Below the pieces are notes generated by a model that worked only from the letters and a program-made list of their open reading frames with translations, did not search any database and was not told the DNA's origin. Below, piece by piece: positions 42,884 to 50,322 of a DNA stretch of 64,000 nucleotides. The stretch covers positions 1-64,000 of the forward strand of contig JANPMG010000167.1 of assembly GCA_031422675.1 (NCBI GenBank), in the 5' to 3' direction. The DNA comes from JAENVU01 sp031422675 (lineage in GTDB: Bacteria; Actinomycetota; Acidimicrobiia; IMCC26256; JAENVU01). Every line of letters begins with the position of its first letter. Position 1 is the stretch's first letter. The translations under genes were made by a program, and so were the position numbers.

Positions 42884-42970
42884 GTGAGCAAGAAGACCAA
42901 GAAGCGCAAGCTGCGGGCCCGCCGCAACAAGGCCAACCACGGCAAGCGGCCCAACGTCGGTCGCCGCTGA
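42884..42970 (+). CDS. Large ribosomal protein bL37
   Basis: This is a 28-residue basic peptide, VSKKTKKRKLRARRNKANHG followed by KRPNVGRR. The KANHGKRPN core is the hallmark of bL37, a small protein found in mycobacterial large subunits. It starts at GTG 42884 with AGAGAGGA 6-12 nt upstream as ribosome binding site. It is too short for most gene callers and lies within a longer open frame that is not translated in that register. TACCGT at 42760-42765 is a possible -10; the leader between (about 110 nt) contains GGGCC-rich inverted repeats. Confidence 0.92.
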   Translation: MSKKTKKRKLRARRNKANHGKRPNVGRR

Positions 42971-42999
42971 CCCGATCGGTTCCGCCGGTCCACCGATCA

Positions 43000-43470
43000 G
43001 TGGCTCGAACCTCTCCCACCGCCGAACGGGTCGCACCGTTCGTCGTTTCCGATGAAACCGTGGTCGGAGCAGTGCGCTCGACGTGCGGACCCCGGCCGGG
43101 ATCCGAGGCCATCGCGTTGGCGGTCAACATCGCGTTGGTGACCTTCTCACCGATCGCCATCGTCCCGACCCTGTTGGTCGGTCTCGCGCTCGGGGCGTTG
43201 ATCCTCCTCGTCATCTCGTCGCTGCGGCGCCGAGTCATAGCCGCGGTCACCGATCAGGCGCTGCTCCTGCTCGACTGCGGACGCGTGCCCGGCCGCTGGA
43301 CGCCGCACGGGGTGATCCATCGGGGCGAGTGGACCCCGATCCTGGATGCGACCCGCGCGTCCGCGCGCCGAGGCCCCCACCTCGAAGTCGACGGCCGCAC
43401 CTATTGGATCGCCGGTTCCGATCACGCCGAGTTACGCCGTATCGCTCGTTGGATCGTCAAACACGACTGA
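43000..43470 (+). CDS. Hypothetical membrane protein
   Basis: I do not recognise the family. From GTG 43000 it has 156 residues. A short N-terminal segment is followed by two adjacent hydrophobic stretches (IALAVNIALVTFSPIAIVP and VGLALGALILLVISSL), then a beta-rich cytoplasmic part (LLLLDCGRVPGRW, GRTYWIAGSD) reminiscent of PH-like domains of small membrane proteins. The start is uncertain because the frame stays open upstream through bL37. It lies 29 bp after bL37 on the same strand. Confidence 0.7.
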   Translation: MARTSPTAERVAPFVVSDETVVGAVRSTCGPRPGSEAIALAVNIALVTFSPIAIVPTLLVGLALGALILLVISSLRRRVIAAVTDQALLLLDCGRVPGRWTPHGVIHRGEWTPILDATRASARRGPHLEVDGRTYWIAGSDHAELRRIARWIVKHD

Positions 43471-43485
43471 CCGCACGCAAGCGGT

Positions 43486-43908
43486 TCACGGAGCAGCGGG
43501 CACCGGTGGTTTCCTCGTCATCGTCAACAGCACCACGGCGACGACCGGCGGCAACGCCAGCGAGACCAGGATCGCGGCGGCATCGCCCCCGGAGAACATG
43601 TCGGCATGCCGCGCGTGGTACACCACGTGCATCAGCCCGTTCACGATCACCGCGGCGAGCACGGCGCGCACGAGCGGGATCGACAGGGTGACCGCGGCCG
43701 CCACGAGGACGACGAGCAGCGCAATGCTGAGTTCGCCGACGTCACGCACGAGATGTTCGTTGAACGGTCCGTCCGCGGAGATCCAGTGACGACCGCCGCC
43801 GGGGAAGTCGTCGTAGAACGAGCGCGGCGCGAACCCGGCCCAGATCCCCACGAGCGCCATCACGGCCGATTGGTAGATCAATCCGATTCGGAGGATTCGG
43901 CTTCTCAT
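43486..43908 (-). CDS. Hypothetical four-helix membrane protein
   Basis: I do not recognise a named family. The 140-residue product has four predicted transmembrane helices: IGLIYQSAVMALVGIWAGF, LSIALLVVLVAAAVTLSI, VLAAVIVNGLMHVVYHA and AAILVSLALPPVVAVVLL. A conserved-looking loop, RSFYDDFPGGGRHW, follows the first helix. ATG 43908 has AAGGGAAC upstream. It overlaps the end of the upstream epimerase frame by 167 bp on the same strand, most likely because that gene has lost its normal stop. Confidence 0.8.
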   Translation of the reverse strand: MRSRILRIGLIYQSAVMALVGIWAGFAPRSFYDDFPGGGRHWISADGPFNEHLVRDVGELSIALLVVLVAAAVTLSIPLVRAVLAAVIVNGLMHVVYHARHADMFSGGDAAAILVSLALPPVVAVVLLTMTRKPPVPAAP

Positions 43909-44836
43909 CACGTTGTTCCCTTCTCGATGCCGCTTCCGCGACCCAGCCTGCTCGTGCATCGGGATACTGCGGCGACCAGCCGGTCGCCGACCGGAACTTC
44001 GCGTTCGAAACCCGCTGCGATGCGATCAGACCGGCAGCACCCGGCCCGGCCCCGATCTTGACGATACCGCTCGGGGTCGGCTTCGGCGTTTTGATGGCGA
44101 ACGCGGCTCCGAAGGCAGAGAGATAGTCACCTCGCCGCATCGGGACGTCGTCGGTCACGTTGTAGACGCCAGTTTCGAAGTGGAGTGCCGCGAGCACTGC
44201 GGTCGCAATGTCGGCGCAGTGGATCGAGGACATGTACGGCGCGCGGGAACCCGCCACCGTGGAGCGCCGGAACCGGGCGAGCTTCAGCATGTCGTCGGTG
44301 CCACGGTTGGCGATCCCTCCGTAGAAGAGCCCGAATCGCAGGACCGCGGCCGCGCCGCTCGACTCCGAGAATCCGAGCGCGAGGTGCTCGCCTTCCAGTG
44401 TCGACGCCAGCAAACCGAGGTCGGGGATCAGCGGCGCCGTTTCATCGATCCATTCGTCGCCCGCGTCGGCGTAGACGAAGGTGATCGACTCCTTTACGAA
44501 CTGGCGCGCGCCCGTCGCGATCGCCGCGGCCACGAGGTTCCGGGTGGCGTCGACGCGCAACCGATTGTGCATGTCCCAGCCCTTCGGCCGCGCCGCCTTA
44601 CTGAGCACCGGGACATTGGTGGCCAGGTGCAGCACGGCCTCGCTTCCGGCAACTGCGTCCGTGACCGCCGCCGCGTCGAAGAGATCGACCCGCACCGGCT
44701 CCGCTCCGGCCGAGACGAGTGCGTCGGCGGCATCATCACGCCGACAAACCGCCCGAACCTCGTGACCGCGGGCGATCAGCCGCGGCACGAGCGACCGTCC
44801 GACGACGCCGGTCCCACCGGTTAGGAACACCTTCAT
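43742..44836 (-). CDS. NAD-dependent epimerase/dehydratase with run-on C-terminus
   Basis: This atypical or extended SDR has MKVFLTGGTGVVGRSLVPRL as the cofactor-binding start, HLATNVP in the active-site strand and an FVKESITFVYAD region near the catalytic Tyr position. The domain looks complete by about residue 300 (SATGWSPQYPDARAGW). The frame then runs about 55 codons into the next gene in a different register, producing an Arg-rich tail. In the adjacent register a TGATGA sits exactly at the next gene's ATG, suggesting the ancestral stop. The substrate is unknown. Confidence 0.82.
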   Translation of the reverse strand: MKVFLTGGTGVVGRSLVPRLIARGHEVRAVCRRDDAADALVSAGAEPVRVDLFDAAAVTDAVAGSEAVLHLATNVPVLSKAARPKGWDMHNRLRVDATRNLVAAAIATGARQFVKESITFVYADAGDEWIDETAPLIPDLGLLASTLEGEHLALGFSESSGAAAVLRFGLFYGGIANRGTDDMLKLARFRRSTVAGSRAPYMSSIHCADIATAVLAALHFETGVYNVTDDVPMRRGDYLSAFGAAFAIKTPKPTPSGIVKIGAGPGAAGLIASQRVSNAKFRSATGWSPQYPDARAGWVAEAASRREQRDEKPNPPNRIDLPIGRDGARGDLGRVRAALVLRRLPRRRSSLDLRGRTVQRTSRA

Positions 44837-44913
44837 ACACGGAGCTTCACACTCCGGATGACGGATATCCAGCACCGGGCGATCGAGCGCGGGCCCGCGC
44901 AGAACGTTCCGTT

Positions 44914-45057
44914 CTACGCGAAGAGGCTGACGCCACCCGGACCGACCAAGAGTCCGACGATCACGAGGACGACGCCGTACAAGACCGCGCCCCGGACTGC
45001 GGCGACGATGCCACCGACGACCAGAACAACTGCGATGAGCCACAAGATGAGTTCCAT
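44914..45057 (-). CDS. GPGG-motif small membrane protein
   Basis: This is a 47-residue protein that consists almost entirely of two hydrophobic stretches (MELILWLIAVVLVVGGIVAA and a VLYGVVLVIVGLL segment), ending in VGPGGVSLFA. This GPGG tail marks a family of tiny membrane proteins widespread in actinobacteria; their function is not known. ATG 45057 is preceded by TATGAC and six bases, close to but not exactly the leaderless pattern. It lies between the epimerase and the PH-like membrane protein on the same strand. Confidence 0.85.
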   Translation of the reverse strand: MELILWLIAVVLVVGGIVAAVRGAVLYGVVLVIVGLLVGPGGVSLFA

Positions 45058-45133
45058 GCGATCGTCATAACCGGACCGGGCCGCCGCCAAACCTCACGGG
45101 CCGCTCCGGGTCCCGCCTGGTACGTGACCGATC

Positions 45134-45670
45134 TCAGCCGTAGCGGTCCAGGCGGCCGCGGGTCCGACCCTCTGAGTTGATCGACGGGATCGAGAGCAGG
45201 TAGCGAGCGAGCTTGGACCAACCCTCCCAATAGACCACCGTGATCTGGGCGAGCGTGATCTCGTTCTCCATGACCCGCAGCCGCATGGGGGTGGAACAGA
45301 ACTTTCCGAAGCGGAAGTTACGTCCGCCCGGGCGTTTCGGGCCGAACGGAACGCGGCGGAGCCGGACTTCGTCGATGCCAGTGAGCGGAATCGTGTCGGT
45401 GCCGAGCAACCCGCGGAATCGGATCTCCCGGTCGTCGACGCTGACCGACGGCACCCAGGCCGCCAGCGCAACGAGTCCGAGCAGCACCACAACGAATGCC
45501 TGCGGGTATCCCGCCGCCGTCGCAGCTGCGCCGGCAACCAGCAGGACCGGGCCGACCAGGCGGAACACCAGGCGCGGCCGAAGGTTCAACGTCGGACCGC
45601 CAACTACACCCGCGTCCCCGCCGCCGACCGGTGCAGCTTCGATCGTGGAGTCGGAGCGCACTTCTGGCAT
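45134..45670 (-). CDS. Hypothetical membrane protein with PH-like domain
   Basis: I do not recognise a named family. The 178-residue product has an acidic N-terminus (about 30), two hydrophobic segments (about 36-80: VFRLVGPVLLVAGAAATAAG, then AFVVVLLGLVALAAWV) and a soluble beta-rich part. That part contains IRFRGLLGTDTIPLTGIDEV and MRLRVMENEITLAQITVVY, resembling membrane-linked PH-like (bPH) domains. It is divergent from the SIMPL gene and upstream of the GPGG gene on its strand. Confidence 0.75.
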   Translation of the reverse strand: MPEVRSDSTIEAAPVGGGDAGVVGGPTLNLRPRLVFRLVGPVLLVAGAAATAAGYPQAFVVVLLGLVALAAWVPSVSVDDREIRFRGLLGTDTIPLTGIDEVRLRRVPFGPKRPGGRNFRFGKFCSTPMRLRVMENEITLAQITVVYWEGWSKLARYLLSIPSINSEGRTRGRLDRYG

Positions 45671-45823
45671 GTCAACACCATTGTGGGGTCAATCCGCCGG
45701 CACCGCAAGCTCCAGTCCGCCGCAATCTCGCGCCGTGAACTCCCGGCCGGCCGACGCCGGGAACCGAACCCCGCTCGTGGACGTCGAAGCCATGACCCTC
45801 GCCTCCTTCGGAAGCAGCCCACG

Positions 45824-46642
45824 ATGACCGCACCAACCGCACCGACCGCAACCCCGGCGCCCGGCGCCCGGCGCGCCCGCAAAGGGCCCCTCGTTCCGTC
45901 CCGCGGGCGAACGATCCGCAGATTCGCGGGTCCGACGATCGCCGCGGTGGTGATCGCCAGCAGTGCGCTGCTCGTCACGGCGACCGGCTCGCCGCCACCC
46001 GCGGCCGGCGCCGCGTCCGATCGTTCGGTGCGGACCATCACGGGGACCTCGACCGGAACCGCGTCCGGCGTTCCCGACACGGCGACGATCAGCCTGGGTG
46101 CCGACTCGCGTGCCACCACAGCCACGGCCGCGCTCGAAGCCAACGCCCGACGCGTCGACGGTGTGACGAAGGCGATGCTCTTCGTCGGCGTCAAGGAGGC
46201 CGACATCCAGACCAGCAACATCTCGCTGTACCCCACCTTCGACACGCGCGGCCGCATCACCGGTTACACCGTGTCCACTCGAATGACGGCCAAGACCCAC
46301 GACGTTCCCAACGCGGGCAAGGTCATCGACGCCGCCGCACAGCTCGCGGGCGACGACCTGCGCGTGGACACCATCGCGTTGTCGATCGAGGACACCGGCC
46401 CGGTCGTGCGCGCCGCTCGCACCAAAGCCGTCACCGCGGCGCGGGACCAGGCGAAACAGCTCGCGCGCGCCGCGGACGTGTCGCTCGGTCGCGTGCGTTC
46501 GATCGTGGAGGAGCGCAGCGGCGAACCACCGGTGTTCCAGAACTTCGCCGCCGCCGACGCCAGCCTTCGGTCCGCGATTCCCGTCTCCCCGGGAACTCAG
46601 GATCTCCAGATCCAGGTCACGGTGGTCTACGAGATCCGGTGA
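45824..46642 (+). CDS. SIMPL domain-containing protein (DUF541), membrane-anchored
   Basis: The protein has 272 residues. A cytoplasmic basic N-terminus (about 35) is followed by one hydrophobic helix (AGPTIAAVVIASSALLVTA) and an extracytoplasmic DUF541/SIMPL domain (VRTITGTSTGTASGVPDTAT, ISLYPTFDTRGRITGYTVST, ARTKAVTAARDQAKQLARAA). Relatives are oxidative-stress-linked or oligomeric outer-surface proteins, and the activity is unclear. ATG 45824 lies behind a CGGAAG. The frame is open upstream, but the leader would be Arg-rich and unlike the family. Confidence 0.88.
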   Translation: MTAPTAPTATPAPGARRARKGPLVPSRGRTIRRFAGPTIAAVVIASSALLVTATGSPPPAAGAASDRSVRTITGTSTGTASGVPDTATISLGADSRATTATAALEANARRVDGVTKAMLFVGVKEADIQTSNISLYPTFDTRGRITGYTVSTRMTAKTHDVPNAGKVIDAAAQLAGDDLRVDTIALSIEDTGPVVRAARTKAVTAARDQAKQLARAADVSLGRVRSIVEERSGEPPVFQNFAAADASLRSAIPVSPGTQDLQIQVTVVYEIR

Positions 46643-46655
46643 CGCGCCCCGGCCC

Positions 46656-46661
46656 TACATT
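46656..46661 (+). promoter_or_regulatory. -10 element, leaderless type, for enoyl-CoA hydratase
   Basis: TACATT, 6 nt (GGCGCG) before ATG 46668. Confidence 0.55.
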
Positions 46662-46667
46662 GGCGCG

Positions 46668-47441
46668 ATGAGCAACCTCGTCCTCGTCGAAACCTCCGAC
46701 CGCGTTCGAACGATCACCATGGACCGGCCGGAAGCCCGCAACGCACTGAACCTGGCCTTGCAGCACCAGCTCGGCGCCGCGCTCCTATCCGCCGAGTCCG
46801 ACCCGGACGTCGATGTCGTCATCCTCACGGGGTCGGATCCGGCATTTTGTGCCGGGCTCGACCTTCGTGAACTCGCCGACGGGGCGAAGAACCTCGTGGG
46901 CGGAACTGATGCCGCGTCGGTCAGCCCCTTCGCGGCGCTCTGGACCGGGACGAAGCCGATCATCGGCGCAGTCAACGGTGCGTGCGTCACCGGCGGCTTC
47001 GAGCTGGCGTTGGCCTGTGACTTCCTCGTGGCATCGGACCTCGCGTTCTTCGGCGACACCCACGCGCGCGTCGGTGTCATGCCCGCCGGCGGGATGAGCG
47101 TGTTCCTCCCCGCCGCGGTCGGCGTTCGCCGGGCGAAGGAGATGAGCCTGACCGGCAACTTCCTGAGTGCCACCGACGCGCTCGGCGCCGGGCTCGTGAA
47201 CCACGTGGTTCCGCACGCCGATCTGCTGCCGACGGCCCAGCGGCTCGGCGTGGACATCGCCGGCAACGACCAGGCCGCGGTGCGGAACCTCAAGCAGTTG
47301 TACGACGCCAACGAGAAGGTCACCGTCGGCGAGGGCATCGAGCAGGAGCAGCGGTACTTCCGCGCCTGGCGGCTGGACCCCGCCGAAATCGGCCGCCGCC
47401 GCGAGCAGGTGATCGGTCGCGGCCAATCCCAAACCGACTGA
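46668..47441 (+). CDS. Enoyl-CoA hydratase/isomerase family protein
   Basis: This crotonase-fold enzyme has 257 residues. The oxyanion hole is formed by DPAFCAGLDLREL and NGACVTGGFELALACDF. The region THARVGVMPAGGMSVFLPAAVG contains no clear pair of catalytic glutamates, so hydratase activity is not certain. It hydrates or isomerises acyl-CoA in fatty-acid or sterol breakdown. TACATT 6 nt before the ATG suggests a leaderless mRNA. The WS/DGAT acyltransferase follows after 68 bp, hinting at lipid metabolism. Confidence 0.92.
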   Translation: MSNLVLVETSDRVRTITMDRPEARNALNLALQHQLGAALLSAESDPDVDVVILTGSDPAFCAGLDLRELADGAKNLVGGTDAASVSPFAALWTGTKPIIGAVNGACVTGGFELALACDFLVASDLAFFGDTHARVGVMPAGGMSVFLPAAVGVRRAKEMSLTGNFLSATDALGAGLVNHVVPHADLLPTAQRLGVDIAGNDQAAVRNLKQLYDANEKVTVGEGIEQEQRYFRAWRLDPAEIGRRREQVIGRGQSQTD

Positions 47442-47509
47442 CCGCGCGCCAGTTCGCTCGCGGCTGAGCGGGGCGTACGATGGCGGCTTCATCGTGCAGG
47501 GAGAGTGCA

Positions 47510-48913
47510 GTGCCGGGACCCCTCGACGCCGAACGGTTCGAAGCCCATATGAGCGACTCGGATGCGCTGATGTGGAACATCGAGAAGGATCCGCTGCTGC
47601 GATCGACGATCGTGACCGTGTTGTTCTTCGATCAGGCACCCGACTGGCCCACGCTGGTGGCACGCATCGAGCGGGGTTCGTGGCTCATCCCGAGAATGCG
47701 TCAGCGGGTCGCCACGCCGATGATGCGTATGGGACCGCCGCACTGGTCCGGCGATGCGCACTTCGACCTCGGGTACCACCTCCGCCGGGTGCGCGCCTGC
47801 GAAGCCTCCGACGACGCCGTGCTCGACATCGCCCGCAACGCGGCGATGGCCGGTTTCGATCGATCACGGCCGCTGTGGGAGTACACGCTCGTCGAGGGCC
47901 TCGAGGGTGGCCGCGCCGCGTTCGTGATGAAGGTGCACCACTCGATGACCGACGGGGTCGGCGGCATGAAGCTCCTGATCATGCTCTTCGACTTCGAGCG
48001 CGCCGCACCGGATCCGGGACCGCTCGACCAAGTGGAAGCCATCCCCACGTTCGGACCTACCGACCTCGTCTTGAAATCACTCAGCCATCGGCGTCGGCGC
48101 TTCGTCGGCATGGCCCGCCGCACCGCGTCCGACATCTGGGCCGGCACCAACGCAGTCGCCCGTCACCCGCGCGAGACCGTGGCCCACGCGGCGGTCGTCG
48201 GCGGTTCCATCGCGCGGTTCCTCGCGCCGGCCACGGTCCCGCACTCGCCGATCATGCGGGCCCGCACGATGTCGCGTGCACTCGGATCGTTCGATGTCCC
48301 GCTCGACGACCTGAAGCGCGCCGGGAAGGCCGCCGGCGGCTCGTTGAACGACGCATTCGTCGGCGGGGTCATCGGCGGCCTCGCGCGCTACCACGAGTTC
48401 CACGGCGCGCCCGTCGACGAGCTGCGCATGGTCATGCCGATCAACCTGCGCGAATCCGGCGCGACGATGGGCGGGAACCATTTCACGCCCGCGCGATTCC
48501 TCGTCCCGATGGGGATCAAGGATCCGGCCGAGCGGATCGTCGCCCTCGGTCAGATCGCGCGCGCGGTGCGGGACGAGCCGGCGGTGGCGCTCACCGATGC
48601 CTTGGCTGGCATCCTCAACCAACTCCCGACCACGGTGACCACGGCGGTGTTCGGCTCGATGCTCAAGGGCGCCGATTTCGTCACGTCGAACGTGCCGGGC
48701 GCGCCCTTCCCGATCTACGCGGGCGGCGCCGAACTCGAGCGCATGTACGCATTCGGCCCCCTGTCGGGAGCGGCGGTCAACGTGACGCTGCTCTCGAACT
48801 GCGGCACCTGCTGCATCGGCGTGAACCTGGACGCAGTGGCGATTCCCGATCGAGACTTTTTTATGAACTGTCTCGAGGAATCCTTCGCGGACGTCCTCGC
48901 GCTCGCGGAGTAA
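47510..48913 (+). CDS. Wax ester synthase/diacylglycerol acyltransferase (WS/DGAT)
   Basis: This bacterial wax-ester and triacylglycerol synthase uses acyl-CoA to acylate fatty alcohols or diacylglycerol. The protein has 467 residues, the family length. The active-site motif HHxxxDG is at about 143-149 (KVHHSMTDGVGG). The C-terminal WES domain includes MPINLRESGATMGGNHF and a late TSNVPGAPFPIYAGG. The start is GTG 47510 with GGGAG 7 nt upstream; TACGAT at 47476-47481 is a likely -10. Actinobacteria carry many copies; this one lies beside an enoyl-CoA hydratase. Confidence 0.95.
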   Translation: MPGPLDAERFEAHMSDSDALMWNIEKDPLLRSTIVTVLFFDQAPDWPTLVARIERGSWLIPRMRQRVATPMMRMGPPHWSGDAHFDLGYHLRRVRACEASDDAVLDIARNAAMAGFDRSRPLWEYTLVEGLEGGRAAFVMKVHHSMTDGVGGMKLLIMLFDFERAAPDPGPLDQVEAIPTFGPTDLVLKSLSHRRRRFVGMARRTASDIWAGTNAVARHPRETVAHAAVVGGSIARFLAPATVPHSPIMRARTMSRALGSFDVPLDDLKRAGKAAGGSLNDAFVGGVIGGLARYHEFHGAPVDELRMVMPINLRESGATMGGNHFTPARFLVPMGIKDPAERIVALGQIARAVRDEPAVALTDALAGILNQLPTTVTTAVFGSMLKGADFVTSNVPGAPFPIYAGGAELERMYAFGPLSGAAVNVTLLSNCGTCCIGVNLDAVAIPDRDFFMNCLEESFADVLALAE

Positions 48914-48958
48914 TGAATTAGTAAGACCTTCGGCGCTCCCGAGTGCGGGCGGCGCTCG

Positions 48959-48964
48959 TAGCCT
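48959..48964 (+). promoter_or_regulatory. -10 element, leaderless type, for molybdopterin oxidoreductase
   Basis: TAGCCT, 6 nt (GGGGGC) before GTG 48971. Confidence 0.55.
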
Positions 48965-48970
48965 GGGGGC

Positions 48971-49672
48971 GTGACCCACGAGCCCGGTAGCCCCATCGGT
49001 CGCCGATTCTTCCTCGGCCTCGTGGGTCTCGGCGCGGTGGGCGTGGCGACCGGTTCGACGATCTCGAACTGGTGGCAGCAGCTGGCCCAGCGTGACCCCA
49101 CCGGAATCAGCGCCGCGGTGTTCCCCGGTGGTGGGGGCTGGCGTTTCTACACGGTCACCGGCGACTATCCGAGCCGCGCCCCGGGCGATTACCGCCTGCG
49201 GGTGAGCGGCCTGGTGGACACCCCGTTCACGCTCACCTACGACGAGTTGACGGCCCTGCCACCCACCAAGCTCGACCGCGATTTCCAGTGCGTGACCGGC
49301 TGGCGGGTCCTCGGCGTGAAGTGGCGCGGCGTCCGCCTCGCGGACCTGCTCGACCGGGCCGGCGTCCGGCCCGAGGGCACGGCCCTGCGGTTCACGAGCT
49401 TCGACGGCGTGTACACCGAGAGCCTCACGATGGATCAGGCGCGACGACGCGACGTGATCGTCGCGTACAAACTCGACCGTAAGCCCATCTCGAGTGACCA
49501 CGGCGGTCCGGTCCGCCTGTACGTCGCGCCGATGTACGGGTACAAGTCGATCAAGTGGCTCGACGCGATCGAGGTGGTGGACCGCGTGATCCCCGGGTAC
49601 TGGGAAGAACGCGGCTATTCGATCGACGCCTGGGTCGGACGATCGAACGGACGTAACGATGAATCAACCTGA
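48971..49672 (+). CDS. Molybdopterin-dependent oxidoreductase (sulfite oxidase/MsrP-like)
   Basis: The protein has 233 residues. The N-terminus GRRFFLGLVGLGAVGVATG looks like a Tat signal or membrane anchor with a twin-Arg. The molybdopterin domain has Cys 107 in DFQCVTGW, the expected Mo ligand, and GVKWRGVRLADLLDRAGV. It would act outside the membrane, like YedY/MsrP. It overlaps the cytochrome b gene by 14 bp, its probable electron donor. The natural substrate (methionine sulfoxide, sulfite or other) cannot be told from sequence. Confidence 0.9.
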   Translation: MTHEPGSPIGRRFFLGLVGLGAVGVATGSTISNWWQQLAQRDPTGISAAVFPGGGGWRFYTVTGDYPSRAPGDYRLRVSGLVDTPFTLTYDELTALPPTKLDRDFQCVTGWRVLGVKWRGVRLADLLDRAGVRPEGTALRFTSFDGVYTESLTMDQARRRDVIVAYKLDRKPISSDHGGPVRLYVAPMYGYKSIKWLDAIEVVDRVIPGYWEERGYSIDAWVGRSNGRNDEST

Positions 49673-50312
49673 GCCCGCGACGCGCGTTGCGCGCTTCACG
49701 AAACTGGAACGCATCGCGCACTGGGTCAACGCCGTGCTCTTCACGATCGCGATGGCGACGGGAGCGATGTTCTATTTCGGTATCGGTCAGTCGTTGCTGG
49801 CGGACCGGGCGCTCGTCCGCGTGGTCCACGTCTATTCCGGCTTCGCGATCATCGCGGCGTTCGCAGTGGCAATCGTCCCGCGCTGGGGTCGGTCGCTGCG
49901 CCGCGACCTGAGCCGGATCAACCGCTGGTCCCGAGACGACGTCCGGTGGCTGCGATCACTCGGGCGGAACCCGTCGGTACGGCTCGGCAAGTTCAACCCC
50001 GGCCAGAAGCTCAACGCAGTGTTCGTCGGCGCGGCGGCGATCGTGTTGGCCGGGAGCGGCGCGATCATGTACTGGAACCAATCATTCTCGACCGACACGC
50101 GCGTCGGCGCGGACTTCGTACACCAGTGGTTCGGATGGTTGATCTGGATCACCGTCTTCGGCCATGTCGTGCTGGCGTTCCGAGACTTCGAATCGCTCCG
50201 GGGCATGACCGGGGGCACGGTGTCCACCAGCTGGGCCCGTCACCATCGGCCCCGGTGGTACGCCGAGGAACACCCCGCTACTACCGAAGGTGCCGAACTC
50301 GCCGACGCGTAA
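49659..50312 (+). CDS. Cytochrome b561/formate dehydrogenase gamma-like membrane subunit
   Basis: The protein has 217 residues and four transmembrane helices. Candidate haem ligands are H21 in ERIAHWVNAVLFT, H58 in VVHVYSGF, H in FVHQWFGW and H in VFGHVVLAF. This is the helical pattern of the formate-dehydrogenase gamma/cytochrome b561 family. It should pass electrons between quinone and the molybdopterin enzyme encoded just upstream, with which it overlaps by 14 bp. The arrangement resembles MsrPQ but with a different cytochrome type. Confidence 0.9.
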   Translation: MNQPEPATRVARFTKLERIAHWVNAVLFTIAMATGAMFYFGIGQSLLADRALVRVVHVYSGFAIIAAFAVAIVPRWGRSLRRDLSRINRWSRDDVRWLRSLGRNPSVRLGKFNPGQKLNAVFVGAAAIVLAGSGAIMYWNQSFSTDTRVGADFVHQWFGWLIWITVFGHVVLAFRDFESLRGMTGGTVSTSWARHHRPRWYAEEHPATTEGAELADA

Positions 50313-50315
50313 CCT
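50310..50315 (+). promoter_or_regulatory. -10 element, leaderless type, for serC
   Basis: TAACCT, 7 nt (CGGCCGG) before GTG 50323. It overlaps the stop codon of the cytochrome b gene. Confidence 0.55.
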
Positions 50316-50322
50316 CGGCCGG

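Noticed and set aside
42793..43470. Longer start (GTG 42793 with a GGAGG upstream) for the hypothetical membrane protein, covering bL37
   Set aside because: The added N-terminus is Arg/Gln/Pro-rich and is the shifted reading of bL37. The bL37 sequence is diagnostic, so the later GTG at 43000 is preferred, though the strong ribosome binding site at 42779 leaves some doubt.
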